Shown here piece after piece: positions 15,894-27,403 of a stretch of DNA of 64,000 bases (its first letter is position 1; the number at the start of each line of letters is the position of its first letter). The translations under genes were made by a program, and so were the position numbers. This DNA comes from Pseudoxanthomonas sp. F37 (GTDB taxonomy: Bacteria; Pseudomonadota; Gammaproteobacteria; Xanthomonadales; Xanthomonadaceae): contig NZ_CP095187.1 of NCBI RefSeq assembly GCF_022965755.1, positions 620,001-684,000 on the forward strand. Reading direction: 5' to 3'. The notes beneath the pieces are model-generated. The model saw nothing but the letters and a program-made list of their open reading frames with translations. It ran no database searches and had not been told where the DNA came from.

Positions 15894-15909
15894 CAATCAT
15901 TCTCATTCA
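15888..15909. promoter_or_regulatory. Fur-box-like operator upstream of bfd
   Basis: TGACAATCATTCTCATT starting at 15891 closely follows the Fur consensus (GATAATGATAATCATTATC-type) and overlaps the rppH stop codon. It lies 52-70 bases before the bfd start, as expected for iron-dependent repression. Confidence 0.7.
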
Positions 15910-15960
15910 AGGTGGAATGGTGCCGGGCCATTCCGTGCCTGCCGTCCTGCCGCCGACACC

Positions 15961-16173
15961 GTGTACGTCTGCATCTGCAATGGCGTGACCGACCGCCAGA
16001 TCCGAGAAGCCGCCGCGGCCGGATGCGCCACCGTGGCCGAACTGACCATGCGCACCGGCGCCGGCGCCACCTGCGGCAGCTGCCTGGAGATGGCGGCGGA
16101 CATCCTGCACGCGGCGCAACCGGCCCCGCGCGAGTCGCTGCTCCCCATCCTCACCCTGCCGAACGCCGCCTGA
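15961..16173 (+). CDS. bfd: bacterioferritin-associated ferredoxin
   Basis: 70 aa from GTG 15961. A [2Fe-2S] protein of the BFD-like family: the cluster ligands are the CIC pair at the N-terminus (VYVCICNGVTDRQI) and the CGSC pair later (GAGATCGSCLEMA). In studied bacteria Bfd donates electrons to bacterioferritin to release stored iron. The Fur box upstream implies induction under iron limitation. No clear ribosome-binding site is seen before the GTG, but no better in-frame start exists. bfr follows 110 bases downstream. Confidence 0.9.
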   Translation: MYVCICNGVTDRQIREAAAAGCATVAELTMRTGAGATCGSCLEMAADILHAAQPAPRESLLPILTLPNAA

Positions 16174-16283
16174 CGCGCCGCGCCCGGCGGCCCCTGCGCG
16201 CCAAGATGATCACGATTCGCGTTCCGGCACCGGTGGCGCGCGCGGGCTAACCTGTGCCCTCCATCTGTCCACGGAGCATGGCC

Positions 16284-16726
16284 ATGAAAGGCGACGCCAA
16301 GGTCATCGAGTACCTCAACAAGGCGCTCTACAACGAGCTGACCGCGATCAACCAGTACTTCCTGCACGCCAAGATGCTGAAGAACTGGGGCTTCAAGGAA
16401 CTGGCCGAGCACGAGTACAAGGAATCCATCGACGAGATGAAGCACGCCGACAAGCTGTCGGAGCGCATCCTGTTCCTCGATGGGCTGCCCAACTTCCAGG
16501 CGCTGGGCAAGCTGCGCATCGGCGAAACGCCGCGCGAGATCCTCGAATGCGACCTGGCCCTGGAGCAGGAAGCCCTGCCGCCGCTGCGCGAAGCCATCGC
16601 CTACTGCGAATCGGTGGCCGACTACGTCAGCCGGCAGTTGTTCGTGGACATCCTGGATTCGGAAGAGGAACACATCGACTGGCTGGAAACCCAGCTGTCG
16701 GTGATCGACCGCATCGGCGAGCCGAA

Positions 16727-16754
<28 letters not shown>
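16284..16754 (+). CDS. bfr: bacterioferritin
   Basis: 156 aa iron-storage subunit. The ferroxidase and haem residues fall at canonical positions: Glu18, Glu51, His54, with the haem ligand Met52, and later Glu/His residues in [12 protein letters not shown] 16284 is preferred over ATG 16278 because GGAG lies 8 rather than 2 bases away. A TAACCT -10-like element is at 16248-16253. Twenty-four copies would form a shell storing ferric iron. The 3' end overlaps the convergent hybrid kinase gene by 28 bp. Confidence 0.95.
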
Positions 16755-19249
<2,495 letters not shown>

Positions 19250-19251
19250 CG

Positions 19252-21153
19252 TTACAGCACCGCGTTGTGGAAGTCGAAGCCGAGTTCGCTGCCGACCGCC
19301 TGCACCAGGTTGCCCTGGATGAAGTCCACGCCGCCCATCCACATGGCCGCGGCGGCCTGCGGATCCTCGATCTGCTGGCCGATCACCTGCAGGCCCTGGC
19401 GGTGGGCGTTGTCGATGATCCCGCGCAGCTGGTCGCGCAGCTGCATGTCGGCATGCGCACTGGCGTATTTGCTGGACACGCGCACGAAGCCCAGCGGCAA
19501 CTGCGTGAGCAGCGCATCGGCCTCGGCGCCCGGCTCGAACTGGCTGAGGCAGAACTGCACGCCGGCCGGCATCAGCTGCTGGCAGAACTGGCGCAGGGTG
19601 ACGGTGTGGATCAGCGCATCGGCCAGGCGCAGGTCGATGACCAGCGAGGTACCCTCGATGCCGCGCGCGCGCAGCGCGTCGAGCAGCCACTGCGCATGCG
19701 ACTCGCGCGCCAGCGAGCGCGGCGACTGCGACACGAACAGGCGCAGCGACGGTCCCTGGGCCTGGCGTTCGGCCAGCACGTAAAGCGCGTGTTCCAGCAC
19801 CCAGTGATCGATCTGGGCGATGCCGCCGGCCAGTTCGGCGGCCGGGATGACCTGCGAGGCGGGCAGCAGCGAGCCGTCGGGCTGGCGCATGCGCAGCAGC
19901 ACCTGGTACTGCGCCTGCTCGCTGCCGGCGACGGCCACGATGGGCTGGTAGGCCAGCTCGAACTGGCCATCCTCCAGCGAGATGCGCGGGGCATCGTCGT
20001 CGATCTCGGCCGGGACGTACTCGGCCACGCTGTCCGGCTTCAGCCGGGCCTGCAGCACCGCGCGCTCGATCGCCTCCAGCGCACTGCCCGCGTCGGCGAA
20101 GCCCAGCGACAGCGCGGTGTAGCCCACCGAACTGCGCAGCTTGAGCACTTCGTTGGCGCGGGTCTGGAAATCGTGGCTGCCCAGTCCGTCGCGCAACTGC
20201 TGGGCCAGGGCCGGCAGGGTGGCTTCGTCCACGCCGTCGGCCAGCATCAGGAAACTGTTGTCGTTCAGGCGCGCCACCGGGTGCGGCGACGCGGCGGCGG
20301 CCAGCTGGCGGCCCGCCTGGTTCATCAGGTGCTCGAACACCGCGTAGCCGTAGCGTTCGCGCAGGCTCAGCGCGCTGTTGACCTCGACGAAGAACAGCCC
20401 GCCGCGCGACTGCCGCTGCAGCGAATCGGCCAGATGCTGCAGCACGAAGGTGCGCGTGGGCAGGCCGGTGTCGCTGTTGACCGAAGGGCGCGGGGCCTGC
20501 AGCGCCTGGTTGCGCTGGCGCGCGCGCTGGATGCGGTTGGAGACCGCCGCGATCAGGTGGCGCGGCCGGATGGGTTTGTTGAGGAAATCGTCGGCGCCGC
20601 TTTCCAGTACCTCGAACTGGCGCTCGGGGTCCGGGTCGCCGGTCAGGAACACGATGGGCAGGTGCAGGTACTCGGGCTGCTGGCGCAGCAGCATGGTCAG
20701 CGACATGCCGTCCTTGCCAGGCATGTGCAGGTCCATCAGCACCAGATCGGGGCGGAAGCGGCGCATCGCGTCCAGCAGGCCGTCGGACTGCATCTGCACC
20801 TCGGCCTGCATGCCGGCACCGTGCAGCACGCTCTGCGCGAACAGCGCCTGCCCGCGGTCGTCCTCGACGATCAGCACGCGGTACGGGGATTCGGGATCGA
20901 CCGGCTCGGGCACCCGGTTCGCCGCGGATGCGGCGGGCGCCTCCGGCGGCGGGGTGGCCGGCGCGGTGTCGACGGGGGGCTGCGGGAGGGGATTCATCGT
21001 GGGGGAGTCTCCGGCATCGGGGGCCTGTTCCAGGTCCTCGGGCGTGGCATCGCCCACCCAGCGGCGCCAATGATGGGCCGGCGGGGTTTCCGCGCGCAGG
21101 CGCGAGCGTGAGGGCTCATCCTGCGGGCGGGACGTGGAATCGAGGACGGACAT
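19252..21153 (-). CDS. REC-GGDEF-EAL protein with degenerate catalytic motifs (FimX-like c-di-GMP effector)
   Basis: 633 aa. After a Pro-rich, disordered N-terminus (to about 90) comes a receiver domain with VLIVEDD and phospho-acceptor Asp in LVLMDLHMPGKDG. A GGDEF-like domain follows in which the signature is replaced (RLNDNSFLML), so cyclase activity is unlikely. The EAL-like domain begins FELAYQPIVAV, and the EAL position reads QVLLRM, lacking the catalytic Glu, so phosphodiesterase activity is also unlikely. This degeneracy is the hallmark of FimX-type proteins that bind c-di-GMP and control type IV pili, but no PAS domain is seen. It is the first gene of a coupled pair with the hybrid kinase, which may phosphorylate its receiver. 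Confidence 0.8.
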   Translation of the reverse strand: MSVLDSTSRPQDEPSRSRLRAETPPAHHWRRWVGDATPEDLEQAPDAGDSPTMNPLPQPPVDTAPATPPPEAPAASAANRVPEPVDPESPYRVLIVEDDRGQALFAQSVLHGAGMQAEVQMQSDGLLDAMRRFRPDLVLMDLHMPGKDGMSLTMLLRQQPEYLHLPIVFLTGDPDPERQFEVLESGADDFLNKPIRPRHLIAAVSNRIQRARQRNQALQAPRPSVNSDTGLPTRTFVLQHLADSLQRQSRGGLFFVEVNSALSLRERYGYAVFEHLMNQAGRQLAAAASPHPVARLNDNSFLMLADGVDEATLPALAQQLRDGLGSHDFQTRANEVLKLRSSVGYTALSLGFADAGSALEAIERAVLQARLKPDSVAEYVPAEIDDDAPRISLEDGQFELAYQPIVAVAGSEQAQYQVLLRMRQPDGSLLPASQVIPAAELAGGIAQIDHWVLEHALYVLAERQAQGPSLRLFVSQSPRSLARESHAQWLLDALRARGIEGTSLVIDLRLADALIHTVTLRQFCQQLMPAGVQFCLSQFEPGAEADALLTQLPLGFVRVSSKYASAHADMQLRDQLRGIIDNAHRQGLQVIGQQIEDPQAAAAMWMGGVDFIQGNLVQAVGSELGFDFHNAVL

Positions 21154-21238
21154 CAGGCTTCCCCAAGCTGAGCCCCATTATGCGATGAAGTTCACGGCCG
21201 AGGCAGGAGAGCCATGATCCCCGAAGCGCCGGCCCCTG

Positions 21239-21859
21239 TCACGGGCCGGAGGTCGGGGGTGTCGCCTGCGCCGATGGCGCCGCCTGCAGCAGGCGCTTCA
21301 GTCCGCGCGAGACCTTGCGCCAGACCCACCACACCGCCAAGGCGATCAGCAGCGACACCCCCATCACCAGGCATAACGCAATCCAGGGGTGCGCAAAGGC
21401 CAAGGCCAGCCCGCCGACCACCACGGCATCCTCGGTGACCGAGGCGGCCCAGTTGCTGACCGGCTCGGGCGAGGTGTTCATCAGCGCGCGCGATCCGCTT
21501 TTCAGCACATGGCTGGTCAGCGCGATGCCGGCCCCCGCGGCCAGCGCGCCGCCGCTCAGCTGCCCGTCGGGCGAGAGCGTGGCGGCGGCGAGGAAAGCGC
21601 CCGCCGGTACGCGGGCCAGGGTCTGCAGCAGGTCCCAGCCCGAATCCACGCCCGGAATCTTGTCGGCGAAGAACTCGGCCAGGGCCAGCGCGCCGGAGGT
21701 GCCCAGCACCCACCAGGACTGGGTGGCCTGCAGCGCCGGCGGCAGGTCCAGCCAACCGAGGGCGCCGGCCAGGCCCACGCCGAACACGGTGAGGTAGACG
21801 CGGATCCCGGCCATCCATGCCAACAGGATCCCAATTACGAAAAGATGCGCTTCGGACAT
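21239..21859 (-). CDS. DUF4126 family inner-membrane protein
   Basis: 206 aa from the ATG at 21859 (GGGAG upstream). Several hydrophobic helices are visible (FVIGILLAWMAGIRVYLTVF, WIALCLVMGVSLLIALAVWW) with the family segments GYLDLP-like near residue 35, FADKIPGVDSGWD and NTSPEPVSNW. The domain is known only as DUF4126; its biochemical role is unknown. It is divergent from the DUF6776 gene with a 98-base shared upstream region. Confidence 0.8.
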   Translation of the reverse strand: MSEAHLFVIGILLAWMAGIRVYLTVFGVGLAGALGWLDLPPALQATQSWWVLGTSGALALAEFFADKIPGVDSGWDLLQTLARVPAGAFLAAATLSPDGQLSGGALAAGAGIALTSHVLKSGSRALMNTSPEPVSNWAASVTEDAVVVGGLALAFAHPWIALCLVMGVSLLIALAVWWVWRKVSRGLKRLLQAAPSAQATPPTSGP

Positions 21860-21957
21860 CCCGGCCACTCCCGTTAGACTCGTGGGCTCGCGCCACTGCG
21901 GCGAGTATAGGGGTCCCGTCTGGCTGCCGGCTGAGCATCGCCCGCCGCCCGTCCACC

Positions 21958-22692
21958 ATGTCCGCACCTGTTCCTTCCCGCTTCCGGATCGTGCCGCGCG
22001 AGGTGGCCGTACGCCGCCGCGGCACGTCGCTGCTGCTGGGCCTGGCCTGGCTGGCCAGCCTGGGCGCGGTCTGGTTCCTCGCCAGCCACACCGCGGCCCC
22101 GCGCCTGGCCCGGGCCGATGCGGCGCGGGCGCGCGCCGAGCAGGCCTTGCAGGCGGCGCAGGCCGAAGCGCGCACGCTGCGCCAGCGCGAATCCACCCTG
22201 GCCCGTTCCGACCAGATCAGCCGCGCCGCCAACGCCGAGGTGCAGGATGCGCTGGCCGAGCGCGACGAGGAAATCGCCGCGTTGCGTGCCGACGTGGCCT
22301 TCTACGAGCGACTGGTGGGATCGACCAGCCAGCGCAAGGGGCTCAGCGTGCACGTGGCCGAGTTCGCGCCGGAAGCCGGCGGCACCTGGCGTTACCAGAT
22401 CATGCTGACGCAGACGCTCAACCGCGGCGCGATCAGCCAGGGCCAGATGCGTTTCAGCGTGGAGGGCGTGCGCGACGGCAAGCTCGCCGCGGTGCAGTGG
22501 GACGAACTGCACCAGCAGCGCGGCGCGCCCGGGCAAACCTATTCCTTCCGTTATTTCCAGCAGTTGGACGGCAACGTGATGCTGCCGCACGGGTTCACGC
22601 CGCAACGCGTCAAGGTGACGCTGAACGGCGAGGACGCGGCGGTGGAGCAGGCCTTCGACTGGAAGACCGCCACAGCCGCAGGAGGCAAGTGA
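21958..22692 (+). CDS. DUF6776 membrane-anchored coiled-coil protein (copy 1)
   Basis: 244 aa. One N-terminal transmembrane helix (SLLLGLAWLASLGAVWFLAS), a coiled coil at about 55-110 (ARAEQALQAAQAEARTLRQR), then a beta-rich domain with GLSVHVAEF, LTQTLNRGAISQG and SFRYFQQLDGNVMLPHGF. The bulk faces the periplasm. The same layout and motifs recur in the gene at 23166, so the two are paralogues flanking the bactofilin. The start codon of the bactofilin follows one base after the stop, suggesting co-translation. Function unknown; cell-shape or envelope assembly with bactofilin is a reasonable inference. Confidence 0.8.
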   Translation: MSAPVPSRFRIVPREVAVRRRGTSLLLGLAWLASLGAVWFLASHTAAPRLARADAARARAEQALQAAQAEARTLRQRESTLARSDQISRAANAEVQDALAERDEEIAALRADVAFYERLVGSTSQRKGLSVHVAEFAPEAGGTWRYQIMLTQTLNRGAISQGQMRFSVEGVRDGKLAAVQWDELHQQRGAPGQTYSFRYFQQLDGNVMLPHGFTPQRVKVTLNGEDAAVEQAFDWKTATAAGGK

Positions 22693-22693
22693 G

Positions 22694-23119
22694 ATGTTCA
22701 AGCCCAAGCCCATCCGTCCCGACGTGGGCGCCATCGACACCCTGATCGGTCCCCAGGTCACCATCCGCGGCGACGTGATGTTCAGCGGTGGCCTGTACGT
22801 GGAAGGGCACATCCAGGGCAAGGTGATCGCCGAAGCCGGCGGGCGCGCCGTGCTGACCCTGGCCGAGCAGGGCAGCATCGAGGGCGAAGTGCAGGCGCCG
22901 GTGGTGGTGATCAACGGCCGCCTGACCGGCGACGTGCACGCGCACGAGCGCATCGAGCTGGCGGGCAAGGCCCGCGTGCAGGGCAACCTGCATTACAAGG
23001 TGGTGGAGATGAGCGCGGGCGCCCAGCTGACCGGGCGCCTGGTGCATGCCGATGCCGTCCCCGCCGCGGGGCACGAGGGCGCGGTCGCGCCGGAAGCCTG
23101 GGCGGCCGCCGACGCCTGA
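22694..23119 (+). CDS. bactofilin (polymer-forming cytoskeletal protein)
   Basis: 141 aa. The DUF583/bactofilin beta-helix is seen from about residue 15 to 120, as short repeating turns (VTIRGDVMFSGGLYVEGHI, IEGEVQAPVVVINGRLTGDV, VQGNLHYKVVEMSAGAQLTG). Bactofilins form nucleotide-independent filaments at the membrane and guide wall synthesis, stalks or motility machinery. Short flexible tails flank the core, as usual. Located between two DUF6776 paralogues in one operon. Confidence 0.93.
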   Translation: MFKPKPIRPDVGAIDTLIGPQVTIRGDVMFSGGLYVEGHIQGKVIAEAGGRAVLTLAEQGSIEGEVQAPVVVINGRLTGDVHAHERIELAGKARVQGNLHYKVVEMSAGAQLTGRLVHADAVPAAGHEGAVAPEAWAAADA

Positions 23120-23165
23120 CCGGGCATTCAGAGCCCGCTGGGACCGGCCGCGCTATCCTGCGGCC

Positions 23166-23894
23166 ATGAACGCCAGGCCCGCTCCGCCGACCGTGCCACC
23201 GCCCCGTTTCCGCAGGGGGCCGGTGATCGCGGGCATCGCGCTGGCCATGGCCCTGGCGCTGGGCGGCTGGGCCCTGTGGCGCGCGCTGGCGGGCGGCGCC
23301 GACGGTGAGGCTACGCCGTCGCAGCTGCGCGAGCAGCAGCGACGGATCGAATCGCTGGAGCAGCAGGTGGCCACCCTGTCGCGCTCGGACCAGATCAGCC
23401 GCGACGCCAACCGCGACCTGCAGGCCACGCTGTCCGAACGCGACGAGGAAATCGCCGGCCTGCGCGCCGATGTGGCCTTCTACGAACGCTTCGTCGGCGC
23501 CACCGCCCAGCGCCGCGGCCTGTCCGTGCACGAACTGACCCTGCAGCCGCAGGACGAGCAGGCCTGGCACTTCACCGCCACGCTCACCCAGAACCTCAAT
23601 CGCGGCGCCGTCAATGCCGGCCGCCTGCTGGTGTCGGTGGAAGGGACCGAGGCCGGCAAGCTGCGCCGCCTGGCCTGGTCCGACCTGCGCCAACAGCCCG
23701 ATGCGCCAGGCGTGCCGTATTCGTTCAAGTACTTCCAGCAGGTCGAAGGCGACCTGCTGCTGCCGCCGGGCTTCAAGCCGGTCCGCGTCATCGCGCGCGT
23801 GGTGCCGCAGGGCGGCGCCGCCGTGGAACAGTCGTTCCCGTGGGCGCAGGCCGCGGCGAAGGAAGGCGCCGGCGAGGGGGCCGGCGCGCACTGA
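23166..23894 (+). CDS. DUF6776 membrane-anchored coiled-coil protein (copy 2)
   Basis: 242 aa. Transmembrane helix at about 20-40 ([19 protein letters not shown]), coiled coil at about 55-105 ([20 protein letters not shown]), then the beta domain with [31 protein letters not shown] and [19 protein letters not shown]. It aligns along its length with copy 1, including the LSRSDQISR and SERDEEIA motifs. A TATCCT element ends 6 bases before the ATG, so the transcript may be leaderless. Confidence 0.8.
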   Translation: MNARPAPPTVPPPRFRRGPVIAGIALAMALALGGWALWRALAGGADGEATPSQLREQQRRIESLEQQVATLSRSDQISRDANRDLQATLSERDEEIAGLRADVAFYERFVGATAQRRGLSVHELTLQPQDEQAWHFTATLTQNLNRGAVNAGRLLVSVEGTEAGKLRRLAWSDLRQQPDAPGVPYSFKYFQQVEGDLLLPPGFKPVRVIARVVPQGGAAVEQSFPWAQAAAKEGAGEGAGAH

Positions 23895-23931
23895 GCTTGA
23901 ACTGATTTCCGCCAGCCCCCATCCTTCCCTC

Positions 23932-24318
23932 ATGACCACCGTTGTCTCACTGCCCACCGCACCCGCCGCGCCCGACTACCAGTCGATCGACCGGCCGTTG
24001 AACTTCACGCCCGCCGCGGCGGCGAAGGTGCGCGAGCTGATCCGCGAAGAAGGCAGCGACAGCCTGGCGCTGCGCGTCTACATCCAGGGCGGCGGCTGCT
24101 CGGGCTTCCAGTACGGGTTCGAATTCGACGAGAACCGCGCCGAGGACGACGTGGCCGTCGATACCGATGGCGTCTCGCTGCTGGTGGATCCGCTGAGCCT
24201 GCAGTACCTGATGGGCGCGGAAGTGGACTACAGCGAAAGCCTGCAGGGCGCGCAGTTCGTGATCCGCAACCCCAACGCCAAGACCACCTGCGGCTGCGGC
24301 AGCAGTTTCAGCATGTGA
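23932..24318 (+). CDS. erpA: iron-sulfur cluster insertion protein ErpA
   Basis: 128 aa A-type carrier that delivers [Fe-S] clusters to apo-enzymes such as those of isoprenoid synthesis. The three conserved cysteines are present: [11 protein letters not shown] and the C-terminal [29 protein letters not shown] and the family length fit ErpA rather than IscA because of the extended N-terminus and [16 protein letters not shown]. The stop overlaps the nudC GTG by 4 bases, so both are probably translated together. Confidence 0.93.
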   Translation: MTTVVSLPTAPAAPDYQSIDRPLNFTPAAAAKVRELIREEGSDSLALRVYIQGGGCSGFQYGFEFDENRAEDDVAVDTDGVSLLVDPLSLQYLMGAEVDYSESLQGAQFVIRNPNAKTTCGCGSSFSM

Positions 24319-25292
24319 ACCCCGGCCTGCCGCGTTCCGTGACAGGTCTGCTCGCTCCCCCCGTGCCACTGGCCGGCTTCGCCTTCGCAGGCGACACGCT
24401 GGACCGCGCCGATGCGCTGCGTGACGACGCCGAGGCGTTGGCGCGGCTGTGGCCGTCCGCGCGCGTGCTGCTGCTCGACGAGGAGGGGCGTGCGCTGGCG
24501 GACGGGGCGGGCATGCGGTTCCCGGTGTCGGGCGCGACGCTGGGCGGCGGCCCGGGCGCCAGCCTGTTCCTCGGGCTGAAGGACGGGATGGCCTGGTTCG
24601 CTGCCGACGCGCGGCACCATCCGGTGGACGCGCCTTCCCGGATCGACCTGCGCCGCGCGGCGGCGGCATGGTCCGCCTTCGACGCCGGCGTGTTCGCCAT
24701 GGCGCGCGCGCTGCTGCACTGGCAGTCCGCCACGCGCTTCTGCAGCGCCTGCGGCGGGGCCATCACCTTCCGGCGCGCGGGCTACATCGCCCATTGCACG
24801 CACTGCGGCAAGGACCACTATCCACGCGTCGACCCGGCGGTGATCGTCGCCGTCAGCGATGGCGAGCGTCTGCTGCTGGGTCGGCAGGCGGCCTGGCCGC
24901 CCAGGCGCTACTCGGTGGTCGCCGGCTTCGTTGAGCCGGGCGAGACGCTGGAACAGACCGTGGTGCGCGAGGTGCTGGAAGAGACCCAGGTGCGCGTGCG
25001 GCACTGCCGCTATCTGGGCTCGCAGCCCTGGCCGTTCCCCGGCGCGCTGATGCTCGGCTTCAGCGCCGTCGCCGAAGCGGATCCGCCGCAGGTCGATGGC
25101 GAGCTGGAGGACGCGCGCTGGTTCACCTTCGACGAGATCGACGCGGCACTGGCCCGCGAAGGCAACGACGACGGTGCGGGCCTGCTGCTGTCGCCTTCCA
25201 TCTCCATCGCGCGCGCCCTGATCGAACATTGGCATGCCGGCATGCGGGCATGCCGCGTGGATGCCCCGACGCTCGCCGAGACCGGGCATTAA
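24315..25292 (+). CDS. nudC: NADH pyrophosphatase / NAD-RNA decapping enzyme NudC
   Basis: 325 aa from GTG 24315. It hydrolyses NADH to NMNH and AMP and can remove NAD caps from RNA. A four-cysteine zinc site (CSAC ... CTHC, about residues 143-164), a Nudix box ([20 protein letters not shown]) and the NudC-specific [14 protein letters not shown] motif, which reads the nicotinamide side, are all present. The N-terminal domain is diverged, as is common. Overlaps erpA by 4 bases. Confidence 0.93.
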   Translation: MNPGLPRSVTGLLAPPVPLAGFAFAGDTLDRADALRDDAEALARLWPSARVLLLDEEGRALADGAGMRFPVSGATLGGGPGASLFLGLKDGMAWFAADARHHPVDAPSRIDLRRAAAAWSAFDAGVFAMARALLHWQSATRFCSACGGAITFRRAGYIAHCTHCGKDHYPRVDPAVIVAVSDGERLLLGRQAAWPPRRYSVVAGFVEPGETLEQTVVREVLEETQVRVRHCRYLGSQPWPFPGALMLGFSAVAEADPPQVDGELEDARWFTFDEIDAALAREGNDDGAGLLLSPSISIARALIEHWHAGMRACRVDAPTLAETGH

Positions 25293-25305
25293 CAGGCGGC
25301 GGGAC

Positions 25306-25311
25306 TAGAAT
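25306..25311 (+). promoter_or_regulatory. TAGAAT -10-like promoter element for ampE
   Basis: ACTAGAATCCCCGC lies 20 bases before the GGAGG ribosome-binding site. The same TAGAATCC string precedes the GT4 gene at 52467. No good -35 box was recognised. Confidence 0.45.
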
Positions 25312-25331
25312 CCCCGCACCGGAGGAACCGC

Positions 25332-26228
25332 ATGTCGATCACGCTTGTCGCTGTCGTGCTGGCGCTGGTGCTGGGCCACGTCGCCCCCTCCCTGGTCGCC
25401 GCCTTCCGCCAGTACGCCTGGTACGACGCATGGTTGCGCTGGTTGGGCGAGGGCGGGCGCGACAGTGCCGGATTCCAGGGCGGCCGCTACGGCATCGCGC
25501 TGGCGCTGGCGCCGGTGCTGCTGGTGGTCGCGCTGCTGCAGTGGCTGCTGGACGGTCCGCTGTACGGCCTGATCGGCCTGCTGTTCGACATCGTGGTGCT
25601 GGTATATGCCTGGGGCCCGCGCGATCTCGACGTGGACGTGGAAGCCATCATCGACGCGCACGATGCGCCGACGCGGCGCGCCGCCATCGCGCGCCTGGGC
25701 CTGACCGGCGAAGCAGCGGCACTGGACGGTCCGGCGCTGGTCGAAGCGGTGTTCGCCAATGCCCTGCGCCGCTGGTTCGGCGTGCTGTTCTGGTTCCTGC
25801 TGCTGGGTCCGGCGGGGGCGCTGCTCTATCGCCTGTCCTCGCTGGCCGTCGACGGCGAGTCGGCGAGCGAACTGCCGGAACAGACCCGAGCGGGCGCACG
25901 CGCGCTGCTCACGGCCCTGGACTGGCCGGTGGCCCAGCTGATGACGCTGGCGATGGCGCTGGTGGGCAACTTCGACACGGTGTTCTCGGCCTGGCGCGAA
26001 GCGGGCGGGGCGCGGTTGCGCCTGGATACCGGCTTCCTGGGCAGCGTCGCGCGCGCCAGCGTACGCGGCGAACTGGCGGAAGAGGCCGAGGAGTACGCCG
26101 AGGAGGGCATGGTGCAGGCCATGCGCGAACTGCCCGAGCTGCGCGACGCGATGAGCCTGGTGTGGCGCATCCTGCTGCTGTGGCTGGCGGTGCTGGCGGT
26201 GTTCGTGATCGGCGGTTGGGTGGGCTGA
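25332..26228 (+). CDS. ampE: AmpE-like inner-membrane regulatory protein
   Basis: 298 aa with a GGAGGAACCGC ribosome-binding site. Four hydrophobic segments are visible: N-terminal (LVAVVLALVLGHVAPSLV), about 50-70 (LALAPVLLVVALLQWLL), about 70-90, and C-terminal (LLWLAVLAVFVIGGWVG). The cytoplasmic/periplasmic loops carry GPRDLDVDVE and the family pattern FANALRRWFGVLFWFLLLG. AmpE proteins belong to the CobD/CbiB-like superfamily and are linked to beta-lactamase induction in enterobacteria; without a neighbouring ampD that role here is uncertain. Confidence 0.8.
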   Translation: MSITLVAVVLALVLGHVAPSLVAAFRQYAWYDAWLRWLGEGGRDSAGFQGGRYGIALALAPVLLVVALLQWLLDGPLYGLIGLLFDIVVLVYAWGPRDLDVDVEAIIDAHDAPTRRAAIARLGLTGEAAALDGPALVEAVFANALRRWFGVLFWFLLLGPAGALLYRLSSLAVDGESASELPEQTRAGARALLTALDWPVAQLMTLAMALVGNFDTVFSAWREAGGARLRLDTGFLGSVARASVRGELAEEAEEYAEEGMVQAMRELPELRDAMSLVWRILLLWLAVLAVFVIGGWVG

Positions 26229-26240
26229 CCCGCGACATGG

Positions 26241-26263
26241 AAAGGCCCGCCGAAGCGGGCCTT
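26241..26263. terminator. bidirectional terminator hairpin
   Basis: AAAGGCCCG pairs with CGGGCCTTT around CCGAAG. It separates ampE from the convergent dispanin operon and can serve both strands. Confidence 0.8.
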
Positions 26264-26287
26264 TCCACCAGGGGTTGATGCCCCCGG

Positions 26288-26557
26288 TTACTGCGAGAGG
26301 GCCGCCATGCCGCCCATCGCGAAGATGAAGATGATGTAGAGCACCACCAGGGACACGCCGGCGATCGCCGACCACATGGCCCACTTCTTCGCCTTGTCCG
26401 AGGCTTCCTGCGCGCCCGCGACGTCGCCGGCGGCCAGCTTGCCGTTGACCTGCGCCGCGAACACGATGGAGACGATGCCCAGCGGCAGGCAGCAGAACAG
26501 CGTGGACAGGATCGCCCACACGAGATTGTTGGGGACGTAGGACGGGCTGGTGTTCAA
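26288..26557 (-). CDS. CD225/dispanin-family membrane protein
   Basis: 89 aa from TTG 26557 (GGAG upstream). Two transmembrane helices with the dispanin core between them: VPNNLVWAILSTLFCCLPLG, then IVSIVFAAQVNGKLAAGD and AQEASDKAKKWAMWS. This is the bacterial counterpart of the IFITM/dispanin fold. Such proteins in bacteria have no assigned biochemistry. It is the last of three similar genes here. Confidence 0.88.
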   Translation of the reverse strand: MNTSPSYVPNNLVWAILSTLFCCLPLGIVSIVFAAQVNGKLAAGDVAGAQEASDKAKKWAMWSAIAGVSLVVLYIIFIFAMGGMAALSQ

Positions 26558-26614
26558 GCGAAGGATCTCCGGGTGGATGGAGTGGAAGAAAGAGGGGTGG
26601 CCGCGGCGCGCTGC

Positions 26615-27028
26615 TCAGCCCGGGGCCAGCATCGAGAAGGGGAACCAGGGCAGGTTGCGCGCGATCCAGTAGGCCGGCAGCAGGACCAGCCAGAACCGCG
26701 GCGCCAGCAGCACGCGCATGACGGGCTCCAGCGTGCGCGGGCGCCAGCCCTGTCCATGCGCGATCATCATCGGGATGGCGGGCAGCAGCAGCATGGCCAG
26801 CGGGTTCATCGTGAACGCGCGCGCCAGATCGCCGTGGACCAGCGCATGCAGCGCGCGGGTCAGCCCGCAGCCGACGCAGAAATAGCCGGTCAGCGCACGG
26901 AACATGCAGCCCGGGAACGGGCTGTGGGCCGCGTTCGGATCGAATTCCCGCAACAGCCAGACGCCGACGGCGGCCGCAAGGGCCGCCGCCGTCAGCGCCA
27001 GATAGTGCGGGGCACGCAGTGAGGTCAC
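26615..27028 (-). CDS. DUF2752 membrane protein
   Basis: 137 aa from GTG 27028, which overlaps the stop of the upstream dispanin gene by 4 bases. The DUF2752 signature PGCMFRALTGYFCVGCGLTR is at about residues 38-58, with three hydrophobic helices (LALTAAALAAAVGVWLL, AMLLLPAIPMMIAHG, FWLVLLPAYWIARNL). The CxxCG core cysteines are conserved across the family, but function is unknown. Co-occurrence with dispanin genes is seen in many bacteria. Confidence 0.85.
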   Translation of the reverse strand: MTSLRAPHYLALTAAALAAAVGVWLLREFDPNAAHSPFPGCMFRALTGYFCVGCGLTRALHALVHGDLARAFTMNPLAMLLLPAIPMMIAHGQGWRPRTLEPVMRVLLAPRFWLVLLPAYWIARNLPWFPFSMLAPG

Positions 27029-27360
27029 TGCGACTGCTGGATCTGTTCCATCATCATCATGTACTGCTCCATGCCGCCGGTGGCGAACATGGCGATGTTG
27101 ATCAGCAGGCCGATGATGGCGAACGCGGTGGCGACCCAGCACCAGGTCTTGGCATTGGCCGACGCACGCTGCGCGCCTTCCAGGTCGCCCTGGTTGAGCT
27201 TGCTGTTGACCTGCGTGGAGAACACGATGGCGACGATGCCGATCAGGCCGAGCGGGCAGCACAGGCAGGTGGCCAGCACCGTGGACACGATGGCCCATGC
27301 CAGGTGATTGGGCACGTTGCCCGGTGCGGCGGTCGAAGGCATGGGAGGTACGGCGCTCAT
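27025..27360 (-). CDS. CD225/dispanin-family membrane protein with Met-rich tail
   Basis: 111 aa. Same layout as its neighbours: NVPNHLAWAIVSTVLATCLC then CPLGLIGIVAIVFSTQVNSK, second helix ATAFAIIGLLINIAMFATGG. The C-terminal tail (MEQYMMMMEQIQQSQ) is unusual, with four consecutive methionines that might contact a metal or a partner. Translationally coupled to DUF2752. Confidence 0.88.
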   Translation of the reverse strand: MSAVPPMPSTAAPGNVPNHLAWAIVSTVLATCLCCPLGLIGIVAIVFSTQVNSKLNQGDLEGAQRASANAKTWCWVATAFAIIGLLINIAMFATGGMEQYMMMMEQIQQSQ

Positions 27361-27403
27361 GCAGGCGTTCCTTGTAAGTGGAGGAGAGATCGTGCGAGCC
27401 GGC

